A DNA stretch of 64,000 nt from Saccharicrinis sp963663905. GTDB lineage: Bacteria > Bacteroidota > Bacteroidia > Bacteroidales > Marinilabiliaceae. Each line of letters opens with the position of its first letter. Positions within the stretch are counted from its first letter, which is position 1. The translations under genes and the position numbers were made by a program. Positions 19,497 through 28,600 of the stretch are shown here, piece by piece. The notes beneath the pieces were generated by a model, which worked only from the letters and a program-made list of their open reading frames with translations, was not told the DNA's origin and made no database searches. The DNA lies in the NCBI GenBank assembly GCA_963663905.2, contig OY760657.1, positions 3,720,001 to 3,784,000 on the forward strand, written 5' to 3'.

Positions 19497-19507
19497 AACA
19501 AATACGA

Positions 19508-22500
19508 TTAATTAATCGGTTTAATTTTATAAAACAACACGTAGAACAATGGTAAAACCAATAAGGTAAGAAAGGTTGCAAAAAATAATCCGAAGATGAT
19601 TGTTACAGCCATTGATCCGTACATTGCATCTGTAATCAATGGAAACATACCAAAAATTGTAGTTAAGGCAGCCAGTAACACTGGTCGCATTCTGCTAACT
19701 GCAGCATTTACAACCGCTTCATACGGACTAACATTATCCATGTTAAGATTCAGGTTAATTTCGTCCATCATTACAATGGCATTTTTAAGCACCATACCTA
19801 TTAATCCTAAAAATCCGGTAATGGCCATGAAGCCGAAAGCCTTACCTGTAACAAACAGACCTATTGACACACCAATTATTGAGAGTGGAATAATTGCCAT
19901 TACAATCAAGGATTGACGAATACTATTAAATAACATAACCACAATTAACACGATTAAAAGCATCGCTAAAGGCATGTATGTTCCTGTTGCTTCATTTGCC
20001 TCTAAAGAAGGTTTAAATTCTCCATCCCACATTAATGAGTATCCTTCTGGCAAAGCAATTGATTCAATTTTAGGCTGAACTAATGCCTGCAAAGATGCAC
20101 CACTCATATTAGGGTTCAAAGGATCACACTGCACTGTTATCGCTCTTTGACGGTTATACCTTTGAATAACACTATTTTCAAAAGAAACTTCAATTTTATT
20201 ATCCACAAGCTCTTTTAAAGGTACAGAAGCTTTGCTATTCATACCCCAAACTTGCGTGTTTGATATACGCTCAAGGTTATTCTGTGTTTCCTGATCTGTT
20301 TTTAAAAAAATAGGTCGCATCACATCATTATCCCTGTATAATCCTATACCTAAACCTGCAGAAGTTGAACTTAAAATAGCATTACCTAAATCTGTTCTGT
20401 TAATTCCTGCTTTACTTGCTTTAACCTGAGAATATTTAGGTTCCCAAACCATTACTTTATTACGCCAGTCGTTAGTTATATCACCACAAGCTGGTTCAGA
20501 TCTGAAAACTGCTTCAGCTTTCTGAGCAAGATCACGCAATACTGCAGGATCAGGTCCTATAAACCTGGCTTCTACTTTGTATTCAATTGGAGGTCCGCCA
20601 ATATATCCTTTAATTCTAAAACGAGCATTCGGATAACGAACTTCAAGTTTATCTTTAATAATAGAATTAACAGAGTCAACACCCTCTAATGTATTTGTTT
20701 CTATCATCAACTGACCATAGCTTGAATTGTAGCTTTGAGTTTGAGCACTAAGAATATATCTTGGAGGAGTTTGCCCTATACTTGCAGTTACATTTTTCAC
20801 AGAACCAACACTATCAAGCAAATACGCTTCAATGGTTGATAAATCACGAGAAACCTGATGAATATTACTTCCTTCTGGTAACCAATAATCCACTAAAGTA
20901 TAATTCTTTTCAAGCGGCATAAAAAAAGCCTTCTTTGTATGACCAAAAGCAATTATTGAAGCCACTAATAATCCAAGAACTCCTGCTAAAGAAACTTTTC
21001 GGTATTTTAAAATCTTTTCAAGGACATTCTGAAATAACTTATACCATTTCCCTTCAAAAGGGTTCTGAACATCTTTTGTTGGCTTTAGAAATTTCTCACA
21101 AACCAATGGTGTTTGAGTCATTGCAAAAATCCAACTTAACCCAAGCGATATAGCAAGTACTTTAAATAAATCTTCATTTATTTCACCTGCACTGTTAGGC
21201 GCTAAAAATACAGGTAAAAAAGCTAAAATGGCAATAAAGGTAGCTCCCAATAAAGGCCAGGCTGTTGACTTACCAATATTTACAATCGCTTTTTTAACAT
21301 TTAAACCTCTTTGCAATGAAACTATAATACCATCCGTTACCACAATGGCATTATCAACCAACATTCCCATTGCAATAATAATTGCTGATAACGAAGTACG
21401 ATGAAGAGAAATATCAAAGGCTTTCATGGCAATTAATGTTCCTAATATAGAAAACAACAAGCCACTACTGATTAGTATACCAGAACGTAATCCCATTGAA
21501 ACCAAAAGAATTACAATTACAATTACAATTGATTCAATTAAATTTACAATAAATACATTGTTAGCATTACGAACTTCTCTTGCCTGATCATAAATTGTAT
21601 GCAATTCTAAACCAACAGGAAGCTGTTCGGTAATAGTCTCTAATCTGGCATTAATATTATCTGCCATTGTCAGCACATTACCTCCATTAATTGTAGAAAT
21701 ACCAATACCAACTGCCGGCTTATCATTAAAACGTTGCAAACTAATTATAGGCTCCAAATATGATTTTTTTACCTGAACTAAATCTTTCAAATAAAACTGC
21801 TCCTGACCAACCTGAACAATAGTATTTTTAATGTCATCAATACTATTAAATGCAGTATTCCCAGCGACTCTAACATTAAGCTTATTCAATTGAATAGTTC
21901 CTGTTGCTGCAATATTTGACTGAGCATTTAACGCACCTATTATCACACCCGGATTTACACCTAGTTCAGATAGCTTTTCATAATTAATAATCAAATCAAC
22001 ACACTCAGTTCTATCTCCAAACAAAATAATCTTTCCAACCTGACCGACAGTAAGTAATTCACGTTGAATAAAACGAGCGTAATCATTAATCTGATCTTGA
22101 GAATAACCATCTCCTGTTAAGGCATAATACATACCATACACATCACCAAAATCATCAACAACAGTTGGATCTTGTGCCCCTGGTGGTAATTCACCTTTAA
22201 CATCATTGATTTTTTTACGCAAGATATCCCACTCCTGAGGCATTTGTTTTGCCCGCATACTTTCTTTTAGATCGATTTGAATGATGGAAAGTCCGGCATA
22301 AGAACTGGAATATATTTCATCAATATTATCCATTTGTTGAGCTGCCCGTTCCAGTTTTTCAGTTAATTCCTGTTCAACTTCGTATTGAGAGGCTCCAGGA
22401 TATCGTGTTACTATTAATGCTGTTTTTATTGTAAACTCAGCATCCTCAAGTTTACCTACTTTAAAATAAGATATGATTCCCCCGAAAAAAACCAACACTA

Positions 22501-22552
22501 AAATAAAGTATACAAAAACCCTGTTTTTTAATGTATATTCTGCTAAATTCAT
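19508..22552 (-). CDS. RND-family efflux pump, inner-membrane transporter
   Basis: 1014 residues, full length. Architecture is the duplicated six-helix plus periplasmic loop pattern of AcrB-like pumps: TM1 near 12-32 (VFVYFILVLVFFGGIISYF), periplasmic porter loop with RYPGASQYEVEQELTEKLE, helices about 330-500, second loop, helices about 860-1005. The proton-relay helix reads GMLVDNAIVV, keeping the first Asp of the AcrB D407/D408 pair but with Asn at the second, as in a subgroup of Bacteroidota pumps. It exports hydrophobic or amphiphilic compounds using the proton gradient; substrate unknown. Operon with adaptor (7 bases upstream), crotonase-like protein and TolC. Confidence 0.95.
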   Translation of the reverse strand: MNLAEYTLKNRVFVYFILVLVFFGGIISYFKVGKLEDAEFTIKTALIVTRYPGASQYEVEQELTEKLERAAQQMDNIDEIYSSSYAGLSIIQIDLKESMRAKQMPQEWDILRKKINDVKGELPPGAQDPTVVDDFGDVYGMYYALTGDGYSQDQINDYARFIQRELLTVGQVGKIILFGDRTECVDLIINYEKLSELGVNPGVIIGALNAQSNIAATGTIQLNKLNVRVAGNTAFNSIDDIKNTIVQVGQEQFYLKDLVQVKKSYLEPIISLQRFNDKPAVGIGISTINGGNVLTMADNINARLETITEQLPVGLELHTIYDQAREVRNANNVFIVNLIESIVIVIVILLVSMGLRSGILISSGLLFSILGTLIAMKAFDISLHRTSLSAIIIAMGMLVDNAIVVTDGIIVSLQRGLNVKKAIVNIGKSTAWPLLGATFIAILAFLPVFLAPNSAGEINEDLFKVLAISLGLSWIFAMTQTPLVCEKFLKPTKDVQNPFEGKWYKLFQNVLEKILKYRKVSLAGVLGLLVASIIAFGHTKKAFFMPLEKNYTLVDYWLPEGSNIHQVSRDLSTIEAYLLDSVGSVKNVTASIGQTPPRYILSAQTQSYNSSYGQLMIETNTLEGVDSVNSIIKDKLEVRYPNARFRIKGYIGGPPIEYKVEARFIGPDPAVLRDLAQKAEAVFRSEPACGDITNDWRNKVMVWEPKYSQVKASKAGINRTDLGNAILSSTSAGLGIGLYRDNDVMRPIFLKTDQETQNNLERISNTQVWGMNSKASVPLKELVDNKIEVSFENSVIQRYNRQRAITVQCDPLNPNMSGASLQALVQPKIESIALPEGYSLMWDGEFKPSLEANEATGTYMPLAMLLIVLIVVMLFNSIRQSLIVMAIIPLSIIGVSIGLFVTGKAFGFMAITGFLGLIGMVLKNAIVMMDEINLNLNMDNVSPYEAVVNAAVSRMRPVLLAALTTIFGMFPLITDAMYGSMAVTIIFGLFFATFLTLLVLPLFYVLFYKIKPIN

Positions 22553-22559
22553 GTCTATT

Positions 22560-23627
22560 CTAAAGTTGATTTCCTTTATTTGATGATGAGAATCCTTTAT
22601 AAATCTTCACCTTTTCACCTTCTTGTAAATAATTTACACCTGCAGTAACAACAACTTCATTTTCACTAAGACCTCTGTTGATAACAATTTCTTCATTAGA
22701 TAAAATTTGCCCTAACTCTACAGTTCTTTTAGTTACCTGATTATTATTCAGGATCCACACACAATTGTCTTTACCTCTGGAAAACACAGCTGTTACAGGC
22801 ACTAAGCATAAATTACTTTTATTCTCCATCCCTTTAAAAATCTCTAATTGAGCAGTCATCCCTGCTCGCAACTTAACATTTTCAGGAGCCTCCATTACAG
22901 CGGAAATCGGATATGATTGTTTTGTAAAATTAGATTTTGAGCCTAACTCTAGCAGAGTCGCTTTAAATTGATAGGCTGAATCCTTATCATTAACAACACA
23001 TACAAATTCAGTATTTGAATCAATTGATTTTGCATCCTCAACAGAAATCCATGCATTGATCTTATAACTTGACAAGTCAAGAAATGAAACAATAGGTTGA
23101 CCTGGATTTACTTTTTCAAAATTTTCCACATAAACCAAATCAACATATCCTGAAAATGGAGCTTTTAGTTCTGTATCTTCAAAAGCATTTTTAGCATCCT
23201 CGTAATTACCTTTAGCTAATACATACTGAGCTTCCATTTTATCAAACAGACTTTTTGAAACACTTTCCTGAGATAACAGCATCTTATATCTCTCATACTC
23301 TGTTTTTGCAAGTGTATAATTTGACTCTGCCTTTGATAAGGCTACTTTAAAGTCCCTGTTATCAACGCATGCAATTACCTGACCTTTTTCTACATAACTA
23401 CCCACAATATTATTAAGAGTTACTAGAGGTCCTCCAACCCTAAATGCCAAATCAACTCTTCGTCGTTCATTGAGCGTTGCCGGTAAGGTTAACTTATTCA
23501 TAGTCTTATCAAAAGACTCAACTTTAGTAACCTTTACACTTCTTTCTTTTTTCTGAAGTTGTTTACTCTCTTTACATCCGAATAAAACACCTAATAACAG
23601 AAATAGAAATAATTTTCCCTTTCTCAT
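22560..23627 (-). CDS. RND efflux periplasmic adaptor lipoprotein
   Basis: 355 residues. Signal peptide of lipoprotein type, lipobox LFGC with lipidated C18, so anchored to a membrane facing the periplasm. Barrel-sandwich (lipoyl-like) halves around RVGGPLVTLNNIVGSYVEKGQVIACVD and LKAPFSGYVDLVYVENFEKVNPGQPI flank a helical hairpin about 105-155; beta-barrel and membrane-proximal domains follow. It bridges the pump and TolC channel. First gene of the efflux operon, preceded by a candidate operator at 23671-23705. Confidence 0.94.
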   Translation of the reverse strand: MRKGKLFLFLLLGVLFGCKESKQLQKKERSVKVTKVESFDKTMNKLTLPATLNERRRVDLAFRVGGPLVTLNNIVGSYVEKGQVIACVDNRDFKVALSKAESNYTLAKTEYERYKMLLSQESVSKSLFDKMEAQYVLAKGNYEDAKNAFEDTELKAPFSGYVDLVYVENFEKVNPGQPIVSFLDLSSYKINAWISVEDAKSIDSNTEFVCVVNDKDSAYQFKATLLELGSKSNFTKQSYPISAVMEAPENVKLRAGMTAQLEIFKGMENKSNLCLVPVTAVFSRGKDNCVWILNNNQVTKRTVELGQILSNEEIVINRGLSENEVVVTAGVNYLQEGEKVKIYKGFSSSNKGNQL

Positions 23628-23670
23628 TTTAATTACAATTATATTATAAATATTAAATCCAAAACACTTA

Positions 23671-23705
23671 GTATACTATTTTTGTATTTTTAGTTTACTT
23701 TTAGA
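23671..23705 (-). promoter_or_regulatory. candidate TetR operator upstream of the efflux operon
   Basis: Read on the minus strand: TCTAAAAGTAAACTAAA, ten variable bases, then TAGTATAC. The same bipartite motif with the same ten-base spacer lies before the tetR gene (24296-24330). Both contain two related boxes AGTAAACT and AGTATAC(T) 22 bp apart, about two helical turns. The box TAGTATACTA here is a perfect palindrome. Shared sequence at both promoters of one regulon points to the repressor's binding site. Confidence 0.6.
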
Positions 23706-23717
23706 CAAAAAAATATA

Positions 23718-24293
23718 CTACTCCTTAATTCTTATCCCTCGTATTAAGATATCCAGCTCAGGTTTAAGCTTCTCTCTGAATTCTTTGGCTGATTGTCCCA
23801 AGTGAATATTTGCAGTAATAATTAAATCGACAAATTCCGAAATAAATCTGGGAACTATTGTTTTATCAAGAATCCCAATCTTTTGACCATGCTTAAAGAA
23901 ATCTTCTAAAATAGCATTTAAACTTTTTTTTCTGGTCAAAATCATATCCTCAATTCGAGGGTATTCTTTAGCAATATCTCTGGCATTCAAGAGAACAAAA
24001 TCTTCAAAGTTATTTGCAAAAAATACTCCAAACGCATCAAGCTTTTCTCCATAATCAGCTGCACCATTTAAGAAATCGCTTCTTTTTTGTATATCACCAA
24101 TAAAATTACTTTCTATAACTTTATATAAAAGATCTTCTTTGTTTCCAATTATCTTATACAATGTTCTTTTTGATACACCACATTCTTTAGATAGCTCATC
24201 CATATTCCAACCTCGAACCCCATATTTAACAAGCATTTCTTTGGTTGTTTCAAATACTCTTGATTCGATTTCTACATCTCCAACTTTAGCCAT
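23718..24293 (-). CDS. TetR/AcrR-family transcriptional regulator
   Basis: 191 residues. N-terminal helix-turn-helix about 12-58 (ETTKEMLVKYGVRGWNMDELSKECGVSKRTLYKIIGNKEDLLYKVIE) is typical TetR; the remaining all-helical part is the ligand and dimerisation domain. It lies directly upstream of and co-oriented with the efflux operon, so it most likely represses that operon and itself and is released by a pump substrate. The start codon is only two bases from one box of the candidate operator, so there is no Shine-Dalgarno sequence. Confidence 0.9.
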   Translation of the reverse strand: MAKVGDVEIESRVFETTKEMLVKYGVRGWNMDELSKECGVSKRTLYKIIGNKEDLLYKVIESNFIGDIQKRSDFLNGAADYGEKLDAFGVFFANNFEDFVLLNARDIAKEYPRIEDMILTRKKSLNAILEDFFKHGQKIGILDKTIVPRFISEFVDLIITANIHLGQSAKEFREKLKPELDILIRGIRIKE

Positions 24294-24295
24294 TT

Positions 24296-24330
24296 GTATA
24301 CTAATTAGGTTTATTTAGTTTACTTTTAGA
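24296..24330 (-). promoter_or_regulatory. candidate autoregulatory operator upstream of tetR
   Basis: Second copy of the bipartite motif (17 identical bases TCTAAAAGTAAACTAAA, ten-base spacer, TAGTATAC), ending two bases before the tetR start. It lies in the divergent region shared with the nitroreductase gene at 24458, which may also be affected. Confidence 0.6.
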
Positions 24331-24457
24331 GTGCAATTATAACAAATAATTTCGATGAAATAATTACTAATTAAGTATTTTTAAACAAATAGAAAAACAA
24401 AATTAGATGGATGCAAACAAAAAACAGTCTCATCTGTTTAATCAATAAAACTTTAAA

Positions 24458-25087
24458 ATGGACATACTAAAACAATTAAATTGGAGATATGCAACAAAGC
24501 ATTTTGATCCTGAAAAGAAAATAAAAAGTGAAGATCTAAATATATTATTAAATGCAATTAATTTAGCACCTACATCATATGGACTACAGCCTTTTAACGT
24601 ACTTGTAATCGAGGATAAAAAGGTAAAAGAGAAACTTAAGGAAGTTGGATACCAACAACCTCAGTTCACCGATGCATCTCACATTATAGTTTTTGCAGCG
24701 AAAAATAACATCTCAGAAAAAGATGTTGATGAATTTATGATAAGAATTGCATCGCAAAGAGGTATTTCTGTTGATAATCTTGCCGATTACAAGGTTGCTA
24801 TGCTTGGTAAAATAAACAGGTTATCTAAAGGAGAACTTACAACCTGGGCTTCAAAACAATGCTATATCGGTTTAGGATTTTTATTATATACTGCCGCTCA
24901 ACTATCAATTGATGCATGTCCTATGGAAGGTTTTGACAATAATGGATTTGATGAAGTTCTTGGATTAAAAGATAAAAATTTAAACTCTGTTGTTGTTGCC
25001 TCAATTGGTTACAGAGCAAGTGAAGACAAATATCAATCGTTGTCTAAAGTTAGATACGATTTAAATGACCTAATAATAAAGTATTAA
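24458..25087 (+). CDS. nitroreductase-family NAD(P)H-dependent flavin oxidoreductase
   Basis: 209 residues, the FMN-binding nitroreductase fold: RYATKHFDPEKKI at the N-terminus (the conserved R-x-T/S-x-K/R-x-F/Y flavin-phosphate motif), NLAPTSYGLQPFNVLVI, and the C-terminal ACPMEGFDNNGFDEVLGL ... VVASIGYRASEDKYQ. Such enzymes reduce nitro compounds, quinones or related electrophiles in the cytoplasm. Transcribed divergently from tetR, so it may belong to the same stress response. Substrate unknown. Confidence 0.9.
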   Translation: MDILKQLNWRYATKHFDPEKKIKSEDLNILLNAINLAPTSYGLQPFNVLVIEDKKVKEKLKEVGYQQPQFTDASHIIVFAAKNNISEKDVDEFMIRIASQRGISVDNLADYKVAMLGKINRLSKGELTTWASKQCYIGLGFLLYTAAQLSIDACPMEGFDNNGFDEVLGLKDKNLNSVVVASIGYRASEDKYQSLSKVRYDLNDLIIKY

Positions 25088-25110
25088 AAATATTATTATT
25101 ACTGTAGCCT

Positions 25111-25144
25111 GGGCAGATGCTTTATTTTTTTGAAGTGTCTGCCC
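25111..25144. terminator. bidirectional hairpin between nitroreductase and cstA
   Basis: Stem GGGCAGA (25111-25117) with TCTGCCC (25138-25144) between two converging genes, followed on the plus strand by TTCTTTTTGC. It overlaps the last codons of the cstA-like gene. Confidence 0.6.
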
Positions 25145-26573
25145 TTCTTTTTGCATTATATATAAATACAACCAGTGACAATATTGAAGATAATACACCA
25201 AAAATAATTCCAATACTTACATTTATACCCAACCCACCGTTTGAAGGAGGTGCTACAAAAATATAACTGAAACAAACTGCTGTCATAAACATAGCAGGGA
25301 TGGATAAAATCCAATGATTTTTTCCTGACTTAATTAAATACATTGCTATTGTCCACAACATCACTACCGACAAAATCTGGTTTGACAGTCCAAGAAATTT
25401 CCAGATCGTAGAAAACTCAAGTTGAGTAAGGATAAATCCAATTACAAAAAGAGGAACACTAATAATTAATCTGCTTTTAATACTCTTTTGTTTATATGAG
25501 AAAATATCAGCTAATGTTAATCTTGCACTTCTAAATGCTGTATCACCTGTTGAAATAGGTAATACAATAACACCTACTACAACAAAAACAGCTCCTATTT
25601 TCCCCATCCAATGCTCCGAAATCATATTTACAACCCAAGCAGGGTTATGTTCTTTAATCAACATTGCTTCATTCAGTCCCCTCACATCGCCAAAGTAATT
25701 CATGGCAGCTGTTGCCCATATTATGGCAACAATTCCTTCAGCTATCATTGCACCATAAAAAGCATAACGCCCATAACTTTCTTTTTTAAGACATCGGGCC
25801 ATCATTGGTGCCTGTGTAGAATGAAAACCAGAGATAGCACCACATGAAATAACAATAAACATCATAGGAAAAAGAATATTCTGTACTGGATTATGATGAA
25901 AGTTTTTTAATTCTGAAAAAGATAATTCTTTCATCGAAAAATCTCCGGCAAAATAATTAACCATCATTGCTCCGGCAATACCAATTGCCATCAATAATAA
26001 TGCAGCAGCAAAAAACGGATATATTTTTCCAATTATTTTATTAATCGGTAATAAAGTCGCTAATAAATAATATCCAAAAATTACGTAAATCCATATTTCA
26101 AAACCACCGTTTGTTTGGTATGCTAGCAATCCTGCCGGACCTGAAACAAAAGCAACCCCAACAAAGATTAAAAGAAGCAATGTAAAAACTCTTAACAGAT
26201 ACTTAAAACCATTCCCCAGGTATTTACCTACTAATTCAGGAACACTGGCTCCTCCATTTCTTAATGATAACATACCTGAAAAGTAATCATGTACTGCACC
26301 CATAAAAATACAACCAAATACAATCCAGACATAAGACCACTGACCATATTTTGCACCTAATATCGCACCAAACACAGGACCTAATCCAGCAATATTTAAA
26401 AATTGAATTGTAAAAACTTTCCAGGTAGGCAGAGGAGTATAATCAACACCATCTTGTTGTGTAATAGCAGGAGTTTTAATTGAATCATTTGCGCCAAAAA
26501 ACTTTTCAATAAATCTGCCATAAAATACAAAGCCCAAAATCAATAAAGTAACAGAAACTAAAAAAGTAATCAT
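25122..26573 (-). CDS. cstA: CstA-family carbon starvation transporter
   Basis: 483 residues, about 12-13 hydrophobic helices. Family signatures include IAGLGPVFGAILGAKYGQW, GAVHDYFSGMLSLRNGG near the N-terminal third and SGFHSTQAPMMARC and VVVGVIVLPISTGDTAFRSARL further on. CstA proteins import peptides or pyruvate in carbon-limited cells; this short form lacks the long C-terminal part of E. coli CstA (about 700 residues). Single gene, with a terminator for the upstream T9SS gene just before its start. Substrate cannot be told from sequence. Confidence 0.9.
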   Translation of the reverse strand: MITFLVSVTLLILGFVFYGRFIEKFFGANDSIKTPAITQQDGVDYTPLPTWKVFTIQFLNIAGLGPVFGAILGAKYGQWSYVWIVFGCIFMGAVHDYFSGMLSLRNGGASVPELVGKYLGNGFKYLLRVFTLLLLIFVGVAFVSGPAGLLAYQTNGGFEIWIYVIFGYYLLATLLPINKIIGKIYPFFAAALLLMAIGIAGAMMVNYFAGDFSMKELSFSELKNFHHNPVQNILFPMMFIVISCGAISGFHSTQAPMMARCLKKESYGRYAFYGAMIAEGIVAIIWATAAMNYFGDVRGLNEAMLIKEHNPAWVVNMISEHWMGKIGAVFVVVGVIVLPISTGDTAFRSARLTLADIFSYKQKSIKSRLIISVPLFVIGFILTQLEFSTIWKFLGLSNQILSVVMLWTIAMYLIKSGKNHWILSIPAMFMTAVCFSYIFVAPPSNGGLGINVSIGIIFGVLSSILSLVVFIYNAKRRADTSKK

Positions 26574-26594
26574 TTCATTATGGAATTAGACCTG

Positions 26595-26602
26595 CAAAAA
26601 TA
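26595..26602 (-). promoter_or_regulatory. candidate -7 element of the cstA promoter
   Basis: TATTTTTG on the minus strand, a perfect TAnnTTTG, 22 bases before the cstA start. No TTTG is found at the 19-base spacing, so the match is only half supported. It overlaps the T-run of the preceding terminator. Confidence 0.35.
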
Positions 26603-26610
26603 AATAAAAA

Positions 26611-26648
26611 ATGCACTCCAGATCAGCATATACTTCTCTAAAGTGCAT
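26611..26648 (-). terminator. terminator of the T9SS-secreted protein gene
   Basis: Stem ATGCACT (26611-26617) with AGTGCAT (26642-26648), 24-base loop, followed on the minus strand by TTTTTTATTTATTTTT. Located 24 bases past the stop at 26672. Confidence 0.65.
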
Positions 26649-26671
26649 CATTCAAAATGCGTGGTTATATT

Positions 26672-27979
26672 TTATTGTTTTACTAAACGAACTACTTTAC
26701 GCGATACTAAATCCTCAACTACTATCTGATATATTCCACTTTGTAAATTTGTTATATCAAATTGATCAACAATACCTGCATTTAACTCAAATACACCTAC
26801 TGTAGCTCCGGATAAGCTCACTACTTTTACAGTTACTGTTTTAGAATCAAAACTTGTTAAATCTATATTTACCAATCCTTCTGTCGGATTAGGATAAACA
26901 ATCAAATCACTTTCTTCAACATCTGGTAAATCAGTGGTCAACTGCGAAGATTTCAGACTCCATGAATAAGCTTCTGGAGTAAAAATTTTATCCCATTTAA
27001 TTAAATATGCCTTTCCTGCCTCAACATTTATATTTAACTCTGATTGCAAACCATCTGCATCATCACTATAATATGCTCTTTGTTCACCACAGCCGGTGTA
27101 TACTTCCAGGTAAGTATCTTCAGAAGTTAAACCTACACTTGTAATAGTAAGATCTCCATCCTGACGGGCAATAAACCTATACCATTTATTCGTTGCTGAT
27201 TCATGATCAATTGTATTTTCATCAGAAACATCTATATCAATAGGGTCAATACATCTTTCACCAGCTTTCCAATTACTTTCTTCAATAGTCCAATCAATTG
27301 TTCCATTGCTGGCTCCATTTTGCCAACAAATAAGATAAGTTTCTCCTTCAACTGCATCGAAGGCTATTTTACTAGGATTCCAACTTTGATCATTATTAAT
27401 AGAAGAGGTGTAACTACAGTCATCAAAAACTGCAACTCTACAGCTATCTGCATTATCACTTACGGCCCTTACTGTAACTTTTCCATTACGTGAAGCTGTA
27501 AATTCAAACCATCTGTATTTGTTTTGAGGAGCATTACTAACCATATAACCAGCTGTCGATGCTAGCGGATAGCTACAAAATTCTCCTTGGGCCACAGTCT
27601 TTTCCTCAAGGTTCCATTCAAACTCCTGATTTGTATAATAATTTCTCCAATTTATATAATAGGTAAGTCCGCTTATAACCTCAAACGAAACCTCTGATTG
27701 ATCATCAATAAAATTATCACTAAATGTAAAAGCTTCCTGATCGCAACCATCATAAATTTCAACGTATGTATTAGCGGTTGTCAATCCAACTGAAGATACA
27801 GTGACTTTTCCATCCATGGTAGCGGTATAGACAAACCACTGGTCACCCGAAGCATTATCACTGATATTTATTCCCTGACTTGCAGCAACTGCTGCTGTAC
27901 AATTTTCTCCTCCTTGTCCATATGCTAAATGAACTCCCACTCCTACTAAAATTAGGAATACTAAAATAACCTTTTGCAT
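26672..27979 (-). CDS. secreted three-repeat beta-sandwich protein with T9SS sorting tail
   Basis: 435 residues. I start it at 27979, where a signal peptide begins (MQKVILVFLILVGVGVHLAYGQ), rather than 28 codons upstream in a CAACA-repeat leader. Three repeats of about 105 residues follow (about 25-130, 132-240, 242-345), each with a W-x-x-F/Y-T/I-A-x-x-D/N-G-x-x-T core, a VEIYDGC-like segment and a W near the end, resembling pre-peptidase C-terminal (PPC) beta domains. The last about 85 residues are a type A T9SS sorting domain (YPNPTEGLVNIDL ... LQSGIYQIVVEDLV ... RLVKQ). Probably surface-attached or released; no enzyme domain is seen. Confidence 0.9.
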   Translation of the reverse strand: MQKVILVFLILVGVGVHLAYGQGGENCTAAVAASQGINISDNASGDQWFVYTATMDGKVTVSSVGLTTANTYVEIYDGCDQEAFTFSDNFIDDQSEVSFEVISGLTYYINWRNYYTNQEFEWNLEEKTVAQGEFCSYPLASTAGYMVSNAPQNKYRWFEFTASRNGKVTVRAVSDNADSCRVAVFDDCSYTSSINNDQSWNPSKIAFDAVEGETYLICWQNGASNGTIDWTIEESNWKAGERCIDPIDIDVSDENTIDHESATNKWYRFIARQDGDLTITSVGLTSEDTYLEVYTGCGEQRAYYSDDADGLQSELNINVEAGKAYLIKWDKIFTPEAYSWSLKSSQLTTDLPDVEESDLIVYPNPTEGLVNIDLTSFDSKTVTVKVVSLSGATVGVFELNAGIVDQFDITNLQSGIYQIVVEDLVSRKVVRLVKQ

Positions 27980-28016
27980 TTTGTGTTGTGTTGTTGTGTT
28001 GTTGTAAAATCTTGTG

Positions 28017-28545
28017 TTGTATAAATTTATTTCATTAACTATTTTTTTACTAGAGTCTGTCATATGTTACAGATAACGTGTTTTCCCCAAAACAAATTAT
28101 CATATATTCATTACAGTCGCTCACCATTTACAATTTTCATTAATCAACAATCATTGTTCATTCACAATAATTTTATGTCTATTTATCAACTTATAACGAA
28201 AGCTTAATTAAAAGGTTTCGATTTTTAAAATTGTAATTCTTTCTTAAAATCAAATAATAAGACTTTTCTCATGCAAAAAACCTTATAAAATCTAGGTCTA
28301 ACATGAATTAATTTTTTTTGAATACTCAAAAATTAATCTGAAAAAAAATCTGTTTTGCTTAAAATTAACCTTGTCCCCACAAAAATTAATACTGTAACAA
28401 AACTAAAGTCTCTCTTGTGTATGAAGTAATAGGAGCTGCAAAAGTAAAAAACTTTTTAAGAATCATTAATCTAAACCATTCTTCAAAAACAATTTTAACA
28501 TTTTTTAGCAATACCTATAATTCTAAAATTAAATTCAATTTCCAG
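28017..28545. other. AT-rich divergent intergenic region
   Basis: Between the T9SS protein gene and the radical SAM gene. The bases next to the T9SS start (27980-28016) form a CAACA-type low-complexity leader. An open frame at 28417-28611 exists, but it overlaps the radical SAM promoter and start and lacks features. The promoter of the plus-strand operon lies at the right edge. Nothing else recognised. Confidence 0.4.
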
Positions 28546-28576
28546 TTTATATTCGCTCTTTTTGTTCCTATTTTTG
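28546..28576 (+). promoter_or_regulatory. promoter of the radical SAM operon
   Basis: TTTA (28546-28549), 19 bases, TATTTTTG (28569-28576): a perfect -7 and three of four bases at -33 of the Bacteroidota consensus TTTG-N19-TAnnTTTG. Transcription would begin near 28583, leaving a leader of only about 18 bases before the TTG start. Confidence 0.7.
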
Positions 28577-28600
28577 TAGTATTACTTAAATTTAAATCCA

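Noticed and set aside
27980..28063. 28-residue N-terminal extension of the T9SS protein
   Set aside because: It would place TTTQH-type residues from a CAACA repeat leader before a normal signal peptide.
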